Source: Amycolatopsis vancoresmycina (GTDB lineage Bacteria > Actinomycetota > Actinomycetes > Mycobacteriales > Pseudonocardiaceae). From it: 64,000 bases of DNA. Both the position numbers and the translations under genes were made by a program. The stretch is taken from the NCBI RefSeq assembly GCF_000716785.1, contig NZ_JNYY01000001.1:620001-684000 (forward strand), read 5' to 3'. This document shows, one piece after another, positions 39,684-48,576 of this stretch (its first letter is position 1; the number at the start of each line of letters is the position of its first letter). The notes below the pieces were generated by a model that worked only from the letters and a program-made list of their open reading frames with translations, made no database searches and was not told where the DNA came from.

Positions 39684-40627
39684 GCCGTTCGGGGGCGGTA
39701 GCGGCCGGCGATCGCGGCGGCCCGGTCGTGCAGGGCGGTGCGCAGGGACTGCGGGGTGAGGGCTTCGGCGTCCGTGCCCAGCTGCCACAGCGCCCACTCG
39801 GCGTGCCGGGCGTCCTGGTAGGTGACCTCCAGCCGCAGCCGGCCGTCCGGCTCGGGGTGCTCCGCGCGGACCGCCACCGCCGTGTTCAGCAGGTCCTCGC
39901 GGCGGTCCGGGTGCACCCGGACCAGGACGGTGAGGTGCCCGTCGGCCAGGAAGGCGGCACAGCGTTGCCGCCAGATCCGGGCCAGGTCGACCTCGCCCGG
40001 CCGCTCGGCCGGTTCGGGCCGCTCTTGCGCGGCGAGGATCCGCGACAGCCGGTAGGTGCGGTCCGCGCCCGCTCGCGTGGCCAGCAGGTAGCCGCGGTCC
40101 CGGACGGTGACCAGGCCGAGCGGATCCACCGTGCGCCAAAGCGGCTCCTGGCCGGTGGCCGCGTAGCGGATCCGCAGCCGGTGGCCGGCCAGGACCGCGC
40201 GCCGGACCTCGAGCATCGCGGCCCGGTCGACGTCCTCGGTGACCCGGCGGCGGGAGAGCAGGTCGGTTTCGGGTTCGACGAGGAAGCGCCCGGCCGTGGC
40301 CACCTGGGATTCGGGCAGCGCGTCGGCCACCTTGCGCAGCGCCGAGGCCAGCGCCGGGCCGAGGCCGAAGGCCCGCCCGGTGGTCAGCAGGGCGAGGGCC
40401 TCGTCGTGGTTCAACCCGGTGAGTTCGGTCCGGAATCCGGGCAGCAGCGCGTACCCGCCGTGCCGGCCGCGTTCGGCGTACACCGGCACCCCGGCCGCGG
40501 ACAGCGCTTCGATGTCGCGCAGCACCGTGCGGGTGGACACCTCCAGCTCGGCCGCCAGCGCCTCCGCGGTCAGCCGGCCGCGCCGGCGCAGCAGCAGGAC
40601 CAGGGAGATCAGCCGGTCGGCACGCAC
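39680..40627 (-). CDS. WYL-domain transcriptional regulator (HTH_11, YafY type)
   Basis: A 315-residue protein from GTG 40627; the longer frame to 40969 runs into the RidA gene and is rejected. Residues 1-55 are an HTH_11 winged helix (RADRLISLVLLLRRRGRLTA, then STRTVLRDIEALSAAGVPVY). A WYL domain at about 140-220 follows (RIRYAATGQEPLWRTVDPLG, then YLLATRAG), and a WCX-like C-terminal region. It is divergent from a RidA gene with an inverted repeat CGACA-N5-TGTCG between them, so RidA is the probable target. Confidence 0.88.
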   Translation of the reverse strand: MRADRLISLVLLLRRRGRLTAEALAAELEVSTRTVLRDIEALSAAGVPVYAERGRHGGYALLPGFRTELTGLNHDEALALLTTGRAFGLGPALASALRKVADALPESQVATAGRFLVEPETDLLSRRRVTEDVDRAAMLEVRRAVLAGHRLRIRYAATGQEPLWRTVDPLGLVTVRDRGYLLATRAGADRTYRLSRILAAQERPEPAERPGEVDLARIWRQRCAAFLADGHLTVLVRVHPDRREDLLNTAVAVRAEHPEPDGRLRLEVTYQDARHAEWALWQLGTDAEALTPQSLRTALHDRAAAIAGRYRPRTA

Positions 40628-40649
40628 TCGCAGGACCGTAGCGAATACC

Positions 40650-40664
40650 CGACAGGAGATGTCG
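40650..40664. promoter_or_regulatory. Candidate WYL-regulator operator
   Basis: CGACA (40650-40654), GGAGA, TGTCG (40660-40664), in the 88-base gap between the WYL regulator and RidA genes. Such short GACA/TGTC inverted repeats beside YafY-type regulators are common in my recollection. Confidence 0.5.
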
Positions 40665-40715
40665 TGATTCGCCGGAAAGCTCCCCCGCGCAGCAAACGCA
40701 ACGAACGGAGCTGAT

Positions 40716-41117
40716 GTGGCACTGGAACGAACGGCGGTCAACCCGGTGACGTGGTCGCACGCGCTGGGCTTCAACCAGGGCGAGGTCGTCTCGGGGCAGA
40801 CGCGCACCCTGTACTGCTCGGGGCAGGCGTCGACGGACGCCGAGGGCAGGCCCCGCCACGAGGGGGACGTGGCCGCCCAGCTGGCGTCGAGCCTGGACAA
40901 CCTGGAGGCCGTGCTCGCCGCGGCCGGCATGGCACTGGCCGACCTCGTCCGGCTCGACGTCCACACCACCGACGTCGACGCGCTGTTCCCGCACTACGGC
41001 GTGCTGGCGGCCCGGCTGGGTGCCGCCGGGGCGGCCCCGGTCACCACGATGCTCGGGGTGACCCGGCTGGCCCTGCCCGGCCTGGTCGTCGACCTGACCG
41101 CAACCGCCGTCGCGTAG
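40716..41117 (+). CDS. RidA-family protein (Rid/YjgF)
   Basis: A 133-residue protein from GTG 40716 with a weak ACGGAG site. It shows the family core NPVTWSHALGFNQGEVVSGQ, then LYCSGQASTDAEGRP and LASSLDNLEAVLAAAGM. The key arginine of true RidA imine deaminases, near the C-terminus, is not obvious here (TTMLGVTRLALPGLVVDLTA has Arg-Leu where the RidA subgroup has VRVxxLP), so it may be a diverged Rid subgroup with another role. Divergent from a WYL regulator; a strong terminator follows. Confidence 0.83.
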   Translation: MALERTAVNPVTWSHALGFNQGEVVSGQTRTLYCSGQASTDAEGRPRHEGDVAAQLASSLDNLEAVLAAAGMALADLVRLDVHTTDVDALFPHYGVLAARLGAAGAAPVTTMLGVTRLALPGLVVDLTATAVA

Positions 41118-41121
41118 GAAG

Positions 41122-41160
41122 CTGCTGCTCGTGCCGGGCCGGTCCCGGCACGAGCAGCAG
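41122..41160 (+). terminator. Strong terminator after RidA
   Basis: Perfect 17-base arms 41122-41138 and 41144-41160 with a five-base loop, five bases after the RidA stop and before the promoter of the next gene. Confidence 0.7.
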
Positions 41161-41187
41161 AGCGCGCAGGCTGCGCCGTTCGGCGGA

Positions 41188-41193
41188 TACGGT
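41188..41193 (+). promoter_or_regulatory. -10 box of a leaderless promoter (second GH92)
   Basis: TACGGT, seven bases before the ATG at 41201; no ribosome binding site lies between. Confidence 0.45.
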
Positions 41194-41200
41194 GTAGCGC

Positions 41201-44200
41201 ATGTCCGACGCCGCGTTCTTCTCGTCCTTCGAAACCGGTGACCCGCAGCCGGCGGATCCCGGCCTGCGCGTCGGCAGCGGCCCGGAGCACTCCCCCACGG
41301 CCCGGACCGGGGCCGGCTTCACCGGCGTGCGTGCCCTGCGCTACACCGGGCGGCCCCGCGCGGTCCTGTTCGAACTCGACGTGCCCGTCACCGGGCGCAC
41401 CGAGCTGTCCTATGTGGTCTTCCCGGTCGCCGACGGCGACATCCCGGCCTACCGCGCCACCCGGGTCAGCCTCGACGTCGAGTTCGCCGACGGCACCACC
41501 GCCGGGTTCGACCCGGTCGACGACAAGACGCTGTGGGTGGACCAGTGGAACCTCGTCCGCCGCCCGCTCGGGGCGTTCGCCGGGCGCCGGATCGCCCGGA
41601 TCGTGCTGCGCACCGACGCGCCGGACGAGATCACCGGCTGGCTCGACGACGTCCGGATCGCCGAGCGCCGCGAACCGCCGCGCGACCCGGTCGACTGCGT
41701 CCGCACCACCCGCGGCACGCACTCCAGCGGCGAGTTCTCCCGCGGCAACACCTTCCCGGCCACGGCGGTGCCGCACGGGTTCAACTTCTGGACCCCGGTC
41801 ACCGACGCGGGCGTGACCAACTGGCTCTACTCCTACCACCGCCACAACGACGAAAAGAACCGGCCCGCGCTGCAGGCGTTCGCCCTGTCGCACCAGCCGA
41901 GCCCGTGGATGGGCGACCGGCACACCTTCCACGTCGTGCCCGGCACCGGCCCGGTCGAGCCCGACCGCCGCAAGCGCGCGCTGGCCTTCTCCCACGACGA
42001 CGAAACCGACTCCCCGCACCACTACGGCGTCCGGTTCGCCAACGGGATGACCGCCGACCTCGCGCCCACGTCGCACGCGGCGATCATGCGGTTCACCTTC
42101 CCCGCCAAGCACGGCTGGCTGCTGTTCGACAACGCCGGCAACCGCGGCCGCCTCCGGATCAACCCCGACACCGGCGTGATCACCGGCTACACCGGAGTCC
42201 GCAGCCGCCTGTCGGCCGGGGCGCGCCGGATGTTCGTCTACGGCGTCACCGACGCCCCCGCCACCCGCGGCGCCAAGGTCCGGTTCCCGCCGTGGCGGCG
42301 GGTGTCGGGGTCCTTCGAGTTCGACGGGCCCGACGTGACGCTGCGGATCGCGACCTCGCTGATCAGCCTCGCCCAGGCCCGGCGCAACCTGGAGCTGGAG
42401 ATCCCGGCCGGGACAACGTTCGAGCAGGTCAGGGACCAAGCCCGGCAGCTGTGGCAGGAGGAGCTGGGCCGCGTCGAGGTCGAAGGCGCCACCGAGGACC
42501 AGCGCACGACGCTGTACTCGAACCTCTACCGGCTGTTCCTGTACCCGAACGTCGCGCACGAGACCACCCCGAAGGGGATCCGGCACGCCAGCCCGGTCGT
42601 GCGCCGGTGGTGGCCGAGCACCCGCCGCCGGACCGGCGCGAAGGTCGTCGACGGCGAGCTGTACGTCAACAACGGCTTCTGGGACACCTACCGCACCACC
42701 TGGCCCGCCTACGCGCTGCTCACCCCGGACCGCTGCGGCCGGATGATCGACGGGTTCGTCCAGCAGTACCGCGAGGGCGGCTGGATCGCCCGCTGGTCCT
42801 CCCCCGGCTACGCCGACCTGATGACCGGCACCAGCTCCGACGTCGCGTTCGCCGACGCCTACCTCAAGGGCGTGCGCAACTTCGACGTCGAGGCCGCCTT
42901 CGACGCCGCGGTGAAGAACGCCACCGTCACCCCGCCGCGCCGCGCGGTCGGCCGCAAGGGCCTGGCGGAGTCGATCTTCCTGCACTTCACCCCGGTGACG
43001 GTCCACGAAGGACTGTCCTGGGCGCTGGAAGGCTGCATCAACGACTTCGGACTGGCCAACCTCGCGGCGGAGCTGTCCCGGGAGAGCGACGGGCCGCGGG
43101 CCCGCAGGTACGGCGACTACGCCGCCTACTTCCGCGAGCGCGCGAAGCACTACGTCCACCACTTCGACCCGGAGATCGGCTTCTTCCAGGGCCGCCACCG
43201 CGACGGCCGCCGCAAGTTCGCACCCGAAGGCTACGACCCGGCCGCCTGGGGCGGCGACTTCGTCGAAACCAACGCCTGGAACACCGCCTTCACCGCACCC
43301 CACGACGGCCCCGGCCTCGCCGCCCTCCACGGCGGCAACGCGGCACTGGAAGCCAAACTCGACACGTTCTTCGCCACGCCGGAAACCGGACGGCGGCCCG
43401 GCGCGTACGGCGGCCTGATCCACGAGATGACCGAAGCCCGCGACGTCCGGATGGGCCAGTACGGCCACTCCAACCAGCCCTCCCACCACATCCCCTACGT
43501 CTACAACCTCGCCGGCGCGCCCGCGAAGACCCAGGCCGTCGCGCGGGAGGTGCTGCGGCGGCTCTACCTCGGCAGCGACATCGGCCAGGGCTACCCGGGC
43601 GACGAGGACAACGGCGAGATGTCCGCCTGGTACGTCTTCAGCGCGCTGGGCTTCTACCCCCTCGCCGTCGGCAGCCCGCGCTACGCGATCGGCTCACCGC
43701 TGTTCGAAAAGGCGACCGTCCACCTCGGTGACGGCAGGAAACTGGTGATCCACGCGCCCGGCAACACCGAGGAAACCGTCCACGTCCGGGGGCTCACCGT
43801 CGACGGCGAACCGCACGAGAGCACCTCGATCGCCCACGCGACCCTCGCCCGCGGCGCCGAGCTCGTCTTCGACCTGACGACCGAACCCACCGGCTGGGGT
43901 GCCCCGCCGCCACCGGCCGAGCACCCCGCCCCGGCCACCGACCTCACCGGCACCGCGACCGCGTCCGACGGCACCAAGACCGGCGCGCTGTTCGACGACA
44001 CCACCCGCACCCAGGTCACCTTCCGCAGTGCCACCCCGGCGATCGAATTCACCGTCACCGGCGAACCCCGCGAAGTCACCCTGTACACGCTCACCTCCGG
44101 CGACCGCCGCGGCGACCCGAGCGCGTGGGTGCTGGAAGGCTCCGACGACGGCACCGCGTGGTCCACCCTGGACGAACGCCACGACGAACTGTTCCGCTGG

Positions 44201-44323
44201 CGCCGCCAGACCCGCCCGTTCACCCTCGCCGCCCCGGCCGCGCACGCCCGCTACCGGCTGCGGATCACCGCCACCCGCGGCCGCCGCACCACCCTCGCCC
44301 AGTGGGAGCTCCTCGCCCGATGA
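41201..44323 (+). CDS. GH92 alpha-mannosidase without signal peptide
   Basis: A 1040-residue paralogue of the secreted enzyme at 35320. It starts directly at MSDAAFFSSFETGDPQPADP; a terminator and promoter just upstream leave no room for a signal peptide, so it is predicted cytoplasmic. The active-site motifs are intact (MGQYGHSNQPSHH, Gln753; GDEDNGEMSAWY, Asp801), as is VNNGFWDTYRTTWPAYALLT. It keeps only the C-terminal discoidin-like domain (about 920-1040) and lacks the N-terminal one and the repeat tail. Its stop overlaps the FUSC gene start. It may trim mannosides after uptake or during mannan turnover. Confidence 0.92.
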   Translation: MSDAAFFSSFETGDPQPADPGLRVGSGPEHSPTARTGAGFTGVRALRYTGRPRAVLFELDVPVTGRTELSYVVFPVADGDIPAYRATRVSLDVEFADGTTAGFDPVDDKTLWVDQWNLVRRPLGAFAGRRIARIVLRTDAPDEITGWLDDVRIAERREPPRDPVDCVRTTRGTHSSGEFSRGNTFPATAVPHGFNFWTPVTDAGVTNWLYSYHRHNDEKNRPALQAFALSHQPSPWMGDRHTFHVVPGTGPVEPDRRKRALAFSHDDETDSPHHYGVRFANGMTADLAPTSHAAIMRFTFPAKHGWLLFDNAGNRGRLRINPDTGVITGYTGVRSRLSAGARRMFVYGVTDAPATRGAKVRFPPWRRVSGSFEFDGPDVTLRIATSLISLAQARRNLELEIPAGTTFEQVRDQARQLWQEELGRVEVEGATEDQRTTLYSNLYRLFLYPNVAHETTPKGIRHASPVVRRWWPSTRRRTGAKVVDGELYVNNGFWDTYRTTWPAYALLTPDRCGRMIDGFVQQYREGGWIARWSSPGYADLMTGTSSDVAFADAYLKGVRNFDVEAAFDAAVKNATVTPPRRAVGRKGLAESIFLHFTPVTVHEGLSWALEGCINDFGLANLAAELSRESDGPRARRYGDYAAYFRERAKHYVHHFDPEIGFFQGRHRDGRRKFAPEGYDPAAWGGDFVETNAWNTAFTAPHDGPGLAALHGGNAALEAKLDTFFATPETGRRPGAYGGLIHEMTEARDVRMGQYGHSNQPSHHIPYVYNLAGAPAKTQAVAREVLRRLYLGSDIGQGYPGDEDNGEMSAWYVFSALGFYPLAVGSPRYAIGSPLFEKATVHLGDGRKLVIHAPGNTEETVHVRGLTVDGEPHESTSIAHATLARGAELVFDLTTEPTGWGAPPPPAEHPAPATDLTGTATASDGTKTGALFDDTTRTQVTFRSATPAIEFTVTGEPREVTLYTLTSGDRRGDPSAWVLEGSDDGTAWSTLDERHDELFRWRRQTRPFTLAAPAAHARYRLRITATRGRRTTLAQWELLAR

Positions 44324-46404
44324 ACCACCTCCGCACCGCCGCCCTCGACCGGCTCGCGGCGGCCGACCCCGGCCTGGTCCGGCTGCGCCTGGCCGGCTCC
44401 GCCGTGCTCGGCATCGTCCTGGCCGTGGCCGCGCTGCTGCCCGCGCACGTCCCGCTCACCGTCATGCTCGTCGGCGCCATCGCCGCGATGATGACCGCGT
44501 TCACCGTCAACGACCCCACCCCCGGCGGCCAGGCCGTCACCCTCGTCCTCGCCTTCCTCACCGGAGCCGCGTCCATCACCGCCGCCAGCCTCGGCTCGGC
44601 GCTGCCGCCGATGGACAGCATCGTGTTCGTCCTGCTCATCTTCGTCGCCGTCTACGCCCAGCGCTTCGGCGCCCGCGGCACCGCGCTCGGCTCGATCGGC
44701 TTCTTCCTGTTCTTCTTCCCGATGTTCCTGCAGGCCCACCTCAAACAGGTCCCCCAGCTGCTGATGGCCCTCGGCGTCGGGGTGCTCGCCAACGCCGTCG
44801 TCCGGTTCGTGCTGCTGCGGCACAACCCCGAAGCCGAGTTCCTCCGCGTGCGCCGCGCCTTCCGCGCCCGCCTGGCCGCCGTCGTCCGCGCCACCGAAGC
44901 CCACCTCGCGGTCAACGGCAGCGAACGCACCCGCAAACAGCTGCGCTCCGCGCTGGCGCGGCTGCACGAATGCGTCCTGCTCATCGAGGACGCCGCCCCC
45001 GACGTCGTCGACGCCCGCGCCGCCGACCGGCTGCGCCGCCGCGCCATCGAAGTCGAACTCGCCGTCGGCTGGCTGGCCAGCACCGTCCAGCGCACCTGCA
45101 CCGGCGACCTCACCACCGAAGTCCGCGACGACCTCATCGCCCGGCTAGCCCGCTTCCGCGCCCTCATGGAACGCGACCCGCGCGAGCTGCCGCTGATCAG
45201 CCAGACCGGCGAATACAGCCGGATGCTCGTCGAAGGCAGCCGCATCGACGAACACGCCGCCCCCGGCGACGGCGTCCGCAAGGCACTCGCCGAACTGGCA
45301 CTGGCCGACGACCGCGCCCAGCGCGCCGCCGACCCCGAGTCGGTCACCGACCCCGCCGCCGAACCCGACGACGAGCCGACCCCCAAGTTCGCCTACGACA
45401 ACCGGACCCGCAGCGCCATCCAGGCCGTCGTCGGCGGCGGGCTCGCCGTGCTCGGCGGCGAACTCGTCTCCCACCAGCGCTGGTACTGGGCCGTGCTCAC
45501 CGTCTTCGTCGTGTTCATCGGCGCCTCCAGCGCCGGCGCCACCTTCGTCAAGGGCGTCCGCCGCCTCGGCGGCACCCTGATCGGCATCGTCGGCGGCGTC
45601 CTGCTCGCACTGCTCGTCGGCGGCAACACCGCCGCCACCCTCGCCCTCATCCTCGTGTGCGTCTTCGGCATGGTCTACACCGCGCGCGTCTCCCAGGTGG
45701 TGATGGCGTTCTTCATCACCAGCATGCTCGGCCTGCTCTACAGCCTGCTCGGCACGTTCAGCCTCGAAGTCCTCTGGATCCGCGTCGCCGAAACCGCCGT
45801 CGGCGCCGCCGCCGGCATCCTCGCCGCCGTCGTCATCGTCCCGGTCCGCACCCGCTCGGTGATGCTCGACGACATCGCCGAGGTCCTCGACGACCTCGAG
45901 GAGTTCCTCGGCCACACCCGCGGCCTGCTCGCCGGCGAGGAGAACGTCAACGTCATCGAACTCTCCCGCGACCTCGACCGCAGCGTCGAACAGGTCCGCA
46001 CCACCGTCGAACCGCTGACCCACCCGGTGAACCTCCGCAGCGCCCGCCGCGACTACGGCTGGCACGTGCTCACCACCCTGGAAACCATCGCCTTCCGGGC
46101 CCGGCACGTCGCCGCCCGCGCCCAGCCCGGCCAGCTCACCGGCACCGACGCCGACCGGCTCCGCCGGTTCACCGGACGGCTGCTGGCCAACATCGACGTC
46201 CTCCGCAAGGCACTGGCCGCCCCGGGTGGCCCCACACCCGGCACGCTCGTGCGCGACGACGGCACGCCCGTCTCCGACCGCGTCGAGCAGGCCGAAACCC
46301 GCGCGGTCCTGTCCAGCCTCAGCCACCTCGACGAAGCCCTCGTCGCCCTCGGCCGCGTCTTCGGCCTCGAAGCCACCGACCCCCGCACCCCGGCGACGCC
46401 GTGA
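44320..46404 (+). CDS. FUSC-family inner-membrane transporter
   Basis: A 694-residue protein with two membrane blocks of about six segments (LRLAGSAVLGIVLAVAALLP onward, and AIQAVVGGGLAVLGGELVSH onward), each followed by a long cytoplasmic alpha-helical region. This is the layout of the FUSC/YccS/AaeB group, thought to export aromatic acids or fusaric-acid-like compounds. The conserved YWAVLTVFVVF at the second block fits. The ATG overlaps the GH92 stop (ATGA), so the two are co-translated, an unexpected pairing. Confidence 0.88.
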   Translation: MNHLRTAALDRLAAADPGLVRLRLAGSAVLGIVLAVAALLPAHVPLTVMLVGAIAAMMTAFTVNDPTPGGQAVTLVLAFLTGAASITAASLGSALPPMDSIVFVLLIFVAVYAQRFGARGTALGSIGFFLFFFPMFLQAHLKQVPQLLMALGVGVLANAVVRFVLLRHNPEAEFLRVRRAFRARLAAVVRATEAHLAVNGSERTRKQLRSALARLHECVLLIEDAAPDVVDARAADRLRRRAIEVELAVGWLASTVQRTCTGDLTTEVRDDLIARLARFRALMERDPRELPLISQTGEYSRMLVEGSRIDEHAAPGDGVRKALAELALADDRAQRAADPESVTDPAAEPDDEPTPKFAYDNRTRSAIQAVVGGGLAVLGGELVSHQRWYWAVLTVFVVFIGASSAGATFVKGVRRLGGTLIGIVGGVLLALLVGGNTAATLALILVCVFGMVYTARVSQVVMAFFITSMLGLLYSLLGTFSLEVLWIRVAETAVGAAAGILAAVVIVPVRTRSVMLDDIAEVLDDLEEFLGHTRGLLAGEENVNVIELSRDLDRSVEQVRTTVEPLTHPVNLRSARRDYGWHVLTTLETIAFRARHVAARAQPGQLTGTDADRLRRFTGRLLANIDVLRKALAAPGGPTPGTLVRDDGTPVSDRVEQAETRAVLSSLSHLDEALVALGRVFGLEATDPRTPATP

Positions 46405-46411
46405 CCGGCCC

Positions 46412-46444
46412 GGGGCGGCGCAGCTTCACCGGCCGCGCCGCCCC
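46412..46444. terminator. Bidirectional terminator between FUSC and DUF4360 genes
   Basis: GGGGCGGCGC (46412-46421) pairs with GCGCCGCCCC (46435-46444), 13-base loop, between the convergent stops at 46404 and 46472. Confidence 0.65.
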
Positions 46445-46471
46445 TCTGGACCTCCGGTCACCCGGAGCCGA

Positions 46472-47101
46472 TCACGGACAGACCAGCCACGCGAAGTGGT
46501 ACACCGTGGTGATGCTGCCGTCGGTCGAGTCCATCGTGACGTAGCTCGTCGTCTTCTTCGGATCCGACGTCCCGGCCGCGGCCCGCAATTCCGTGTTGAT
46601 GTTCAGATTGCGTTCCTCACCACACGGCTTGAAGACGATCGCCCCGACCTCCGTCGAATCCGTGAAATGCCAGTCGTCGTCGATCGGCCCGGTCAGCGGA
46701 TGCTGCACGTAAGCCGTCGGTGAATTCCCCTGGAAATAGTAGTTCGCTCTTTCGAGGCCGGTCGCGCCGCGTTCCAGGTGCGCGAATCCGCGGTAGTCGG
46801 CCTGCGCGATTCCGTAGGTGAAGCCCTGCGGCACGTGCACCCGCAGGCCGATCTGGCAGTTCTTCCTGGCGTCCAGCGGTCCGGCGCCGACCCCGACCAA
46901 CGCCGTGTAAGCGCTGTAGGTCACGGTGAACGCCGTGTTGTCCTGCGAAACCGCCACCGCGGACGTGTTGGGCGGACAGCCGGTGCCGATGGCGTTGACG
47001 ACGTCGATGACGATTTTGTCGGGCGGCGGCGGGGTGTTCCACGAATGCGGGGCGACCACAGAGGATAGCGCCATTACGGCAGCAACGACCGCAGACAGCA
47101 T
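46472..47101 (-). CDS. DUF4360 family secreted protein
   Basis: A 209-residue protein from ATG 47101 behind AAGGA; a longer start at 47149 adds one arginine to the signal region and cannot be excluded. The N-terminus MLSAVVAAVMALSSVVAPHS is a short signal peptide. The mature part (KIVIDVVNAIGTGCPPNTSA, then FTVTYSAYTALVGVGAGPLD and KNCQIGLRVHVPQGFTYGIA) is the DUF4360 beta-rich fold with conserved cysteines, found in secreted proteins of actinomycetes and fungi. Base composition is a little less GC-rich than its neighbours. Function unknown. Confidence 0.87.
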   Translation of the reverse strand: MLSAVVAAVMALSSVVAPHSWNTPPPPDKIVIDVVNAIGTGCPPNTSAVAVSQDNTAFTVTYSAYTALVGVGAGPLDARKNCQIGLRVHVPQGFTYGIAQADYRGFAHLERGATGLERANYYFQGNSPTAYVQHPLTGPIDDDWHFTDSTEVGAIVFKPCGEERNLNINTELRAAAGTSDPKKTTSYVTMDSTDGSITTVYHFAWLVCP

Positions 47102-47465
47102 CGGAATCCTTCCCAATACATTCGAATTGGGGACGGGGGCGCCGACCATGGTAGCGAAAGGATCATGGAAGCAAACCCCGCTGAACGGAGCAACACACCG
47201 AAGCCGTCCCGCCACGCGGTATGCCGATAATTTCGGACCGACATTCTCGCGAGGCACGAATGAATTGGACCGGAAAACGATTTCGCACCCCCGGACCGCT
47301 GCCCGCCGTCCGCGATCACCCCACGACGTCCGGGCTTGATCGTTTCACCCCGCCACCCGGGCGGCGACACCGCCGCCGGCAGCGTGACCGGACGCACCCA
47401 ACCAGCAACGCCGAGGAGGGATAGGCTCCCTACTAGCCAAAGTCGTCTCAAGCTGGAGAACCGCA
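47102..47465. other. Intergenic region, 364 bp, with divergent promoters
   Basis: No convincing gene: the short frames here lack family resemblance and codon bias. It must hold the DUF4360 promoter (minus) and the malate dehydrogenase promoter (plus). The part next to DUF4360 is relatively AT-rich. On the plus side TAGGCT at 47422-47427 is a likely -10 box, about 38 bases before the mdh ATG, with GGAG at 47455-47458 as ribosome site. Confidence 0.6.
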
Positions 47466-48452
47466 ATGACCCAAGCCCCAGTCAACGTGACCGTCACCGG
47501 CGCCGCCGGCCAGATCGGCTACGCGCTGCTCTTCCGCATCGCGTCCGGTCAGCTCCTCGGCCAGGACGTCCCCGTGAAGCTGCGGCTCCTCGAGATCCCG
47601 CAGGCGGTCAAGGCGGCCGAGGGCACCGCGATGGAACTCGAAGACGGCGCGTTCCCCCTCCTCGCCGGCACCGACATCTTCGACGACCCCAAGCAGGCCT
47701 TCGAAGGCACCAACATCGCCCTCCTCGTCGGCGCCCGCCCCCGCAGCAAGGGCATGGAACGCGGCGACCTCCTCGAAGCCAACGGCGGCATCTTCAAGCC
47801 ACAGGGCGAAGCCATCAACGCCGGCGCCGCCGACGACATCAAGGTCCTCGTCGTCGGCAACCCCGCCAACACCAACGCCCTCATCGCCCGCTCGCACGCC
47901 CCCGACGTGCCCGCCGACCGCTTCACCGCGATGACCCGCCTCGACCACAACCGCGCCCTCGCCCAGCTCGCCAAGAAGCTCGGCGTCCCGGTGACCGAAC
48001 TCAAGAAGGTCGCCATCTGGGGCAACCACTCCGCCACCCAGTACCCCTCGGTCCAGCACGCCGAATTCGGCGGCAAGAGCATCGCCGACGCCGTCGACCA
48101 GGCCTGGCTCGAAAACGACTTCATCCCCACCGTCGCCAAGCGCGGCGCGGCCATCATCGAAGCCCGCGGCCTCTCCTCCGCCGCCTCCGCCGCCTCCGCC
48201 GCCATCGACCACGTCCACACCTGGGTCAACGGCACCCCGGCCGGCGACTGGACCTCCGCCGCCGTCGCCTCCGACGGCTCCTACGGCGTCCCCGAAGGCC
48301 TCATCTCGTCCTTCCCGGTCACCGCCGAGAACGGCCAGCACAAGATCGTCCAGGGCCTCGAGATCGACGACTTCTCCCGCGCCCGCATCGACGCCTCCGT
48401 CAACGAGCTCGTCGAAGAACGCGACACCGTGCAGAAGCTCGGCCTCATCTGA
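47466..48452 (+). CDS. mdh: Malate dehydrogenase
   Basis: A 328-residue enzyme. The N-terminus NVTVTGAAGQIGYALLFRIA binds NAD; VLVVGNPANTNALIA and the catalytic-loop MTRLDHNRALAQLA carry the substrate arginine and Asp, and IWGNHSATQYPSVQHAEFGG the catalytic histidine. It matches the actinobacterial type related to plant/cytosolic malate dehydrogenases and oxidises malate to oxaloacetate in the TCA cycle. A strong terminator follows, so it is a single-gene transcript. Confidence 0.97.
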   Translation: MTQAPVNVTVTGAAGQIGYALLFRIASGQLLGQDVPVKLRLLEIPQAVKAAEGTAMELEDGAFPLLAGTDIFDDPKQAFEGTNIALLVGARPRSKGMERGDLLEANGGIFKPQGEAINAGAADDIKVLVVGNPANTNALIARSHAPDVPADRFTAMTRLDHNRALAQLAKKLGVPVTELKKVAIWGNHSATQYPSVQHAEFGGKSIADAVDQAWLENDFIPTVAKRGAAIIEARGLSSAASAASAAIDHVHTWVNGTPAGDWTSAAVASDGSYGVPEGLISSFPVTAENGQHKIVQGLEIDDFSRARIDASVNELVEERDTVQKLGLI

Positions 48453-48462
48453 GCCGCCACAC

Positions 48463-48502
48463 GAAAAAAGGGCCGCCGTCCGCAATGGACGGCGGCCCCT
48501 TT
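48463..48502 (+). terminator. Intrinsic terminator of mdh
   Basis: Stem GGGCCGCCGTCC (48469-48480) with GGACGGCGGCCC (48486-48497), five-base loop, flanked by an A run (48463-48468) and TTTC, ten bases after the mdh stop. The most classical terminator of the window. Confidence 0.85.
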
Positions 48503-48564
48503 CGCGCCCGGCGAACACCGCACGCCCACAGCGAAACCACCACCACGAACCGGATCACGCGCCC

Positions 48565-48570
48565 TACCGT
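48565..48570 (+). promoter_or_regulatory. -10 box of a leaderless promoter (clpP)
   Basis: TACCGT, six bases before the ATG at 48577, with no ribosome binding site. Confidence 0.45.
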
Positions 48571-48576
48571 CGCCCC

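Noticed and set aside
43899..46544. 881-codon plus-strand frame over the end of GH92 and the FUSC gene
   Set aside because: Arg/Pro/His-rich shadow; the FUSC protein with membrane segments is in another frame.
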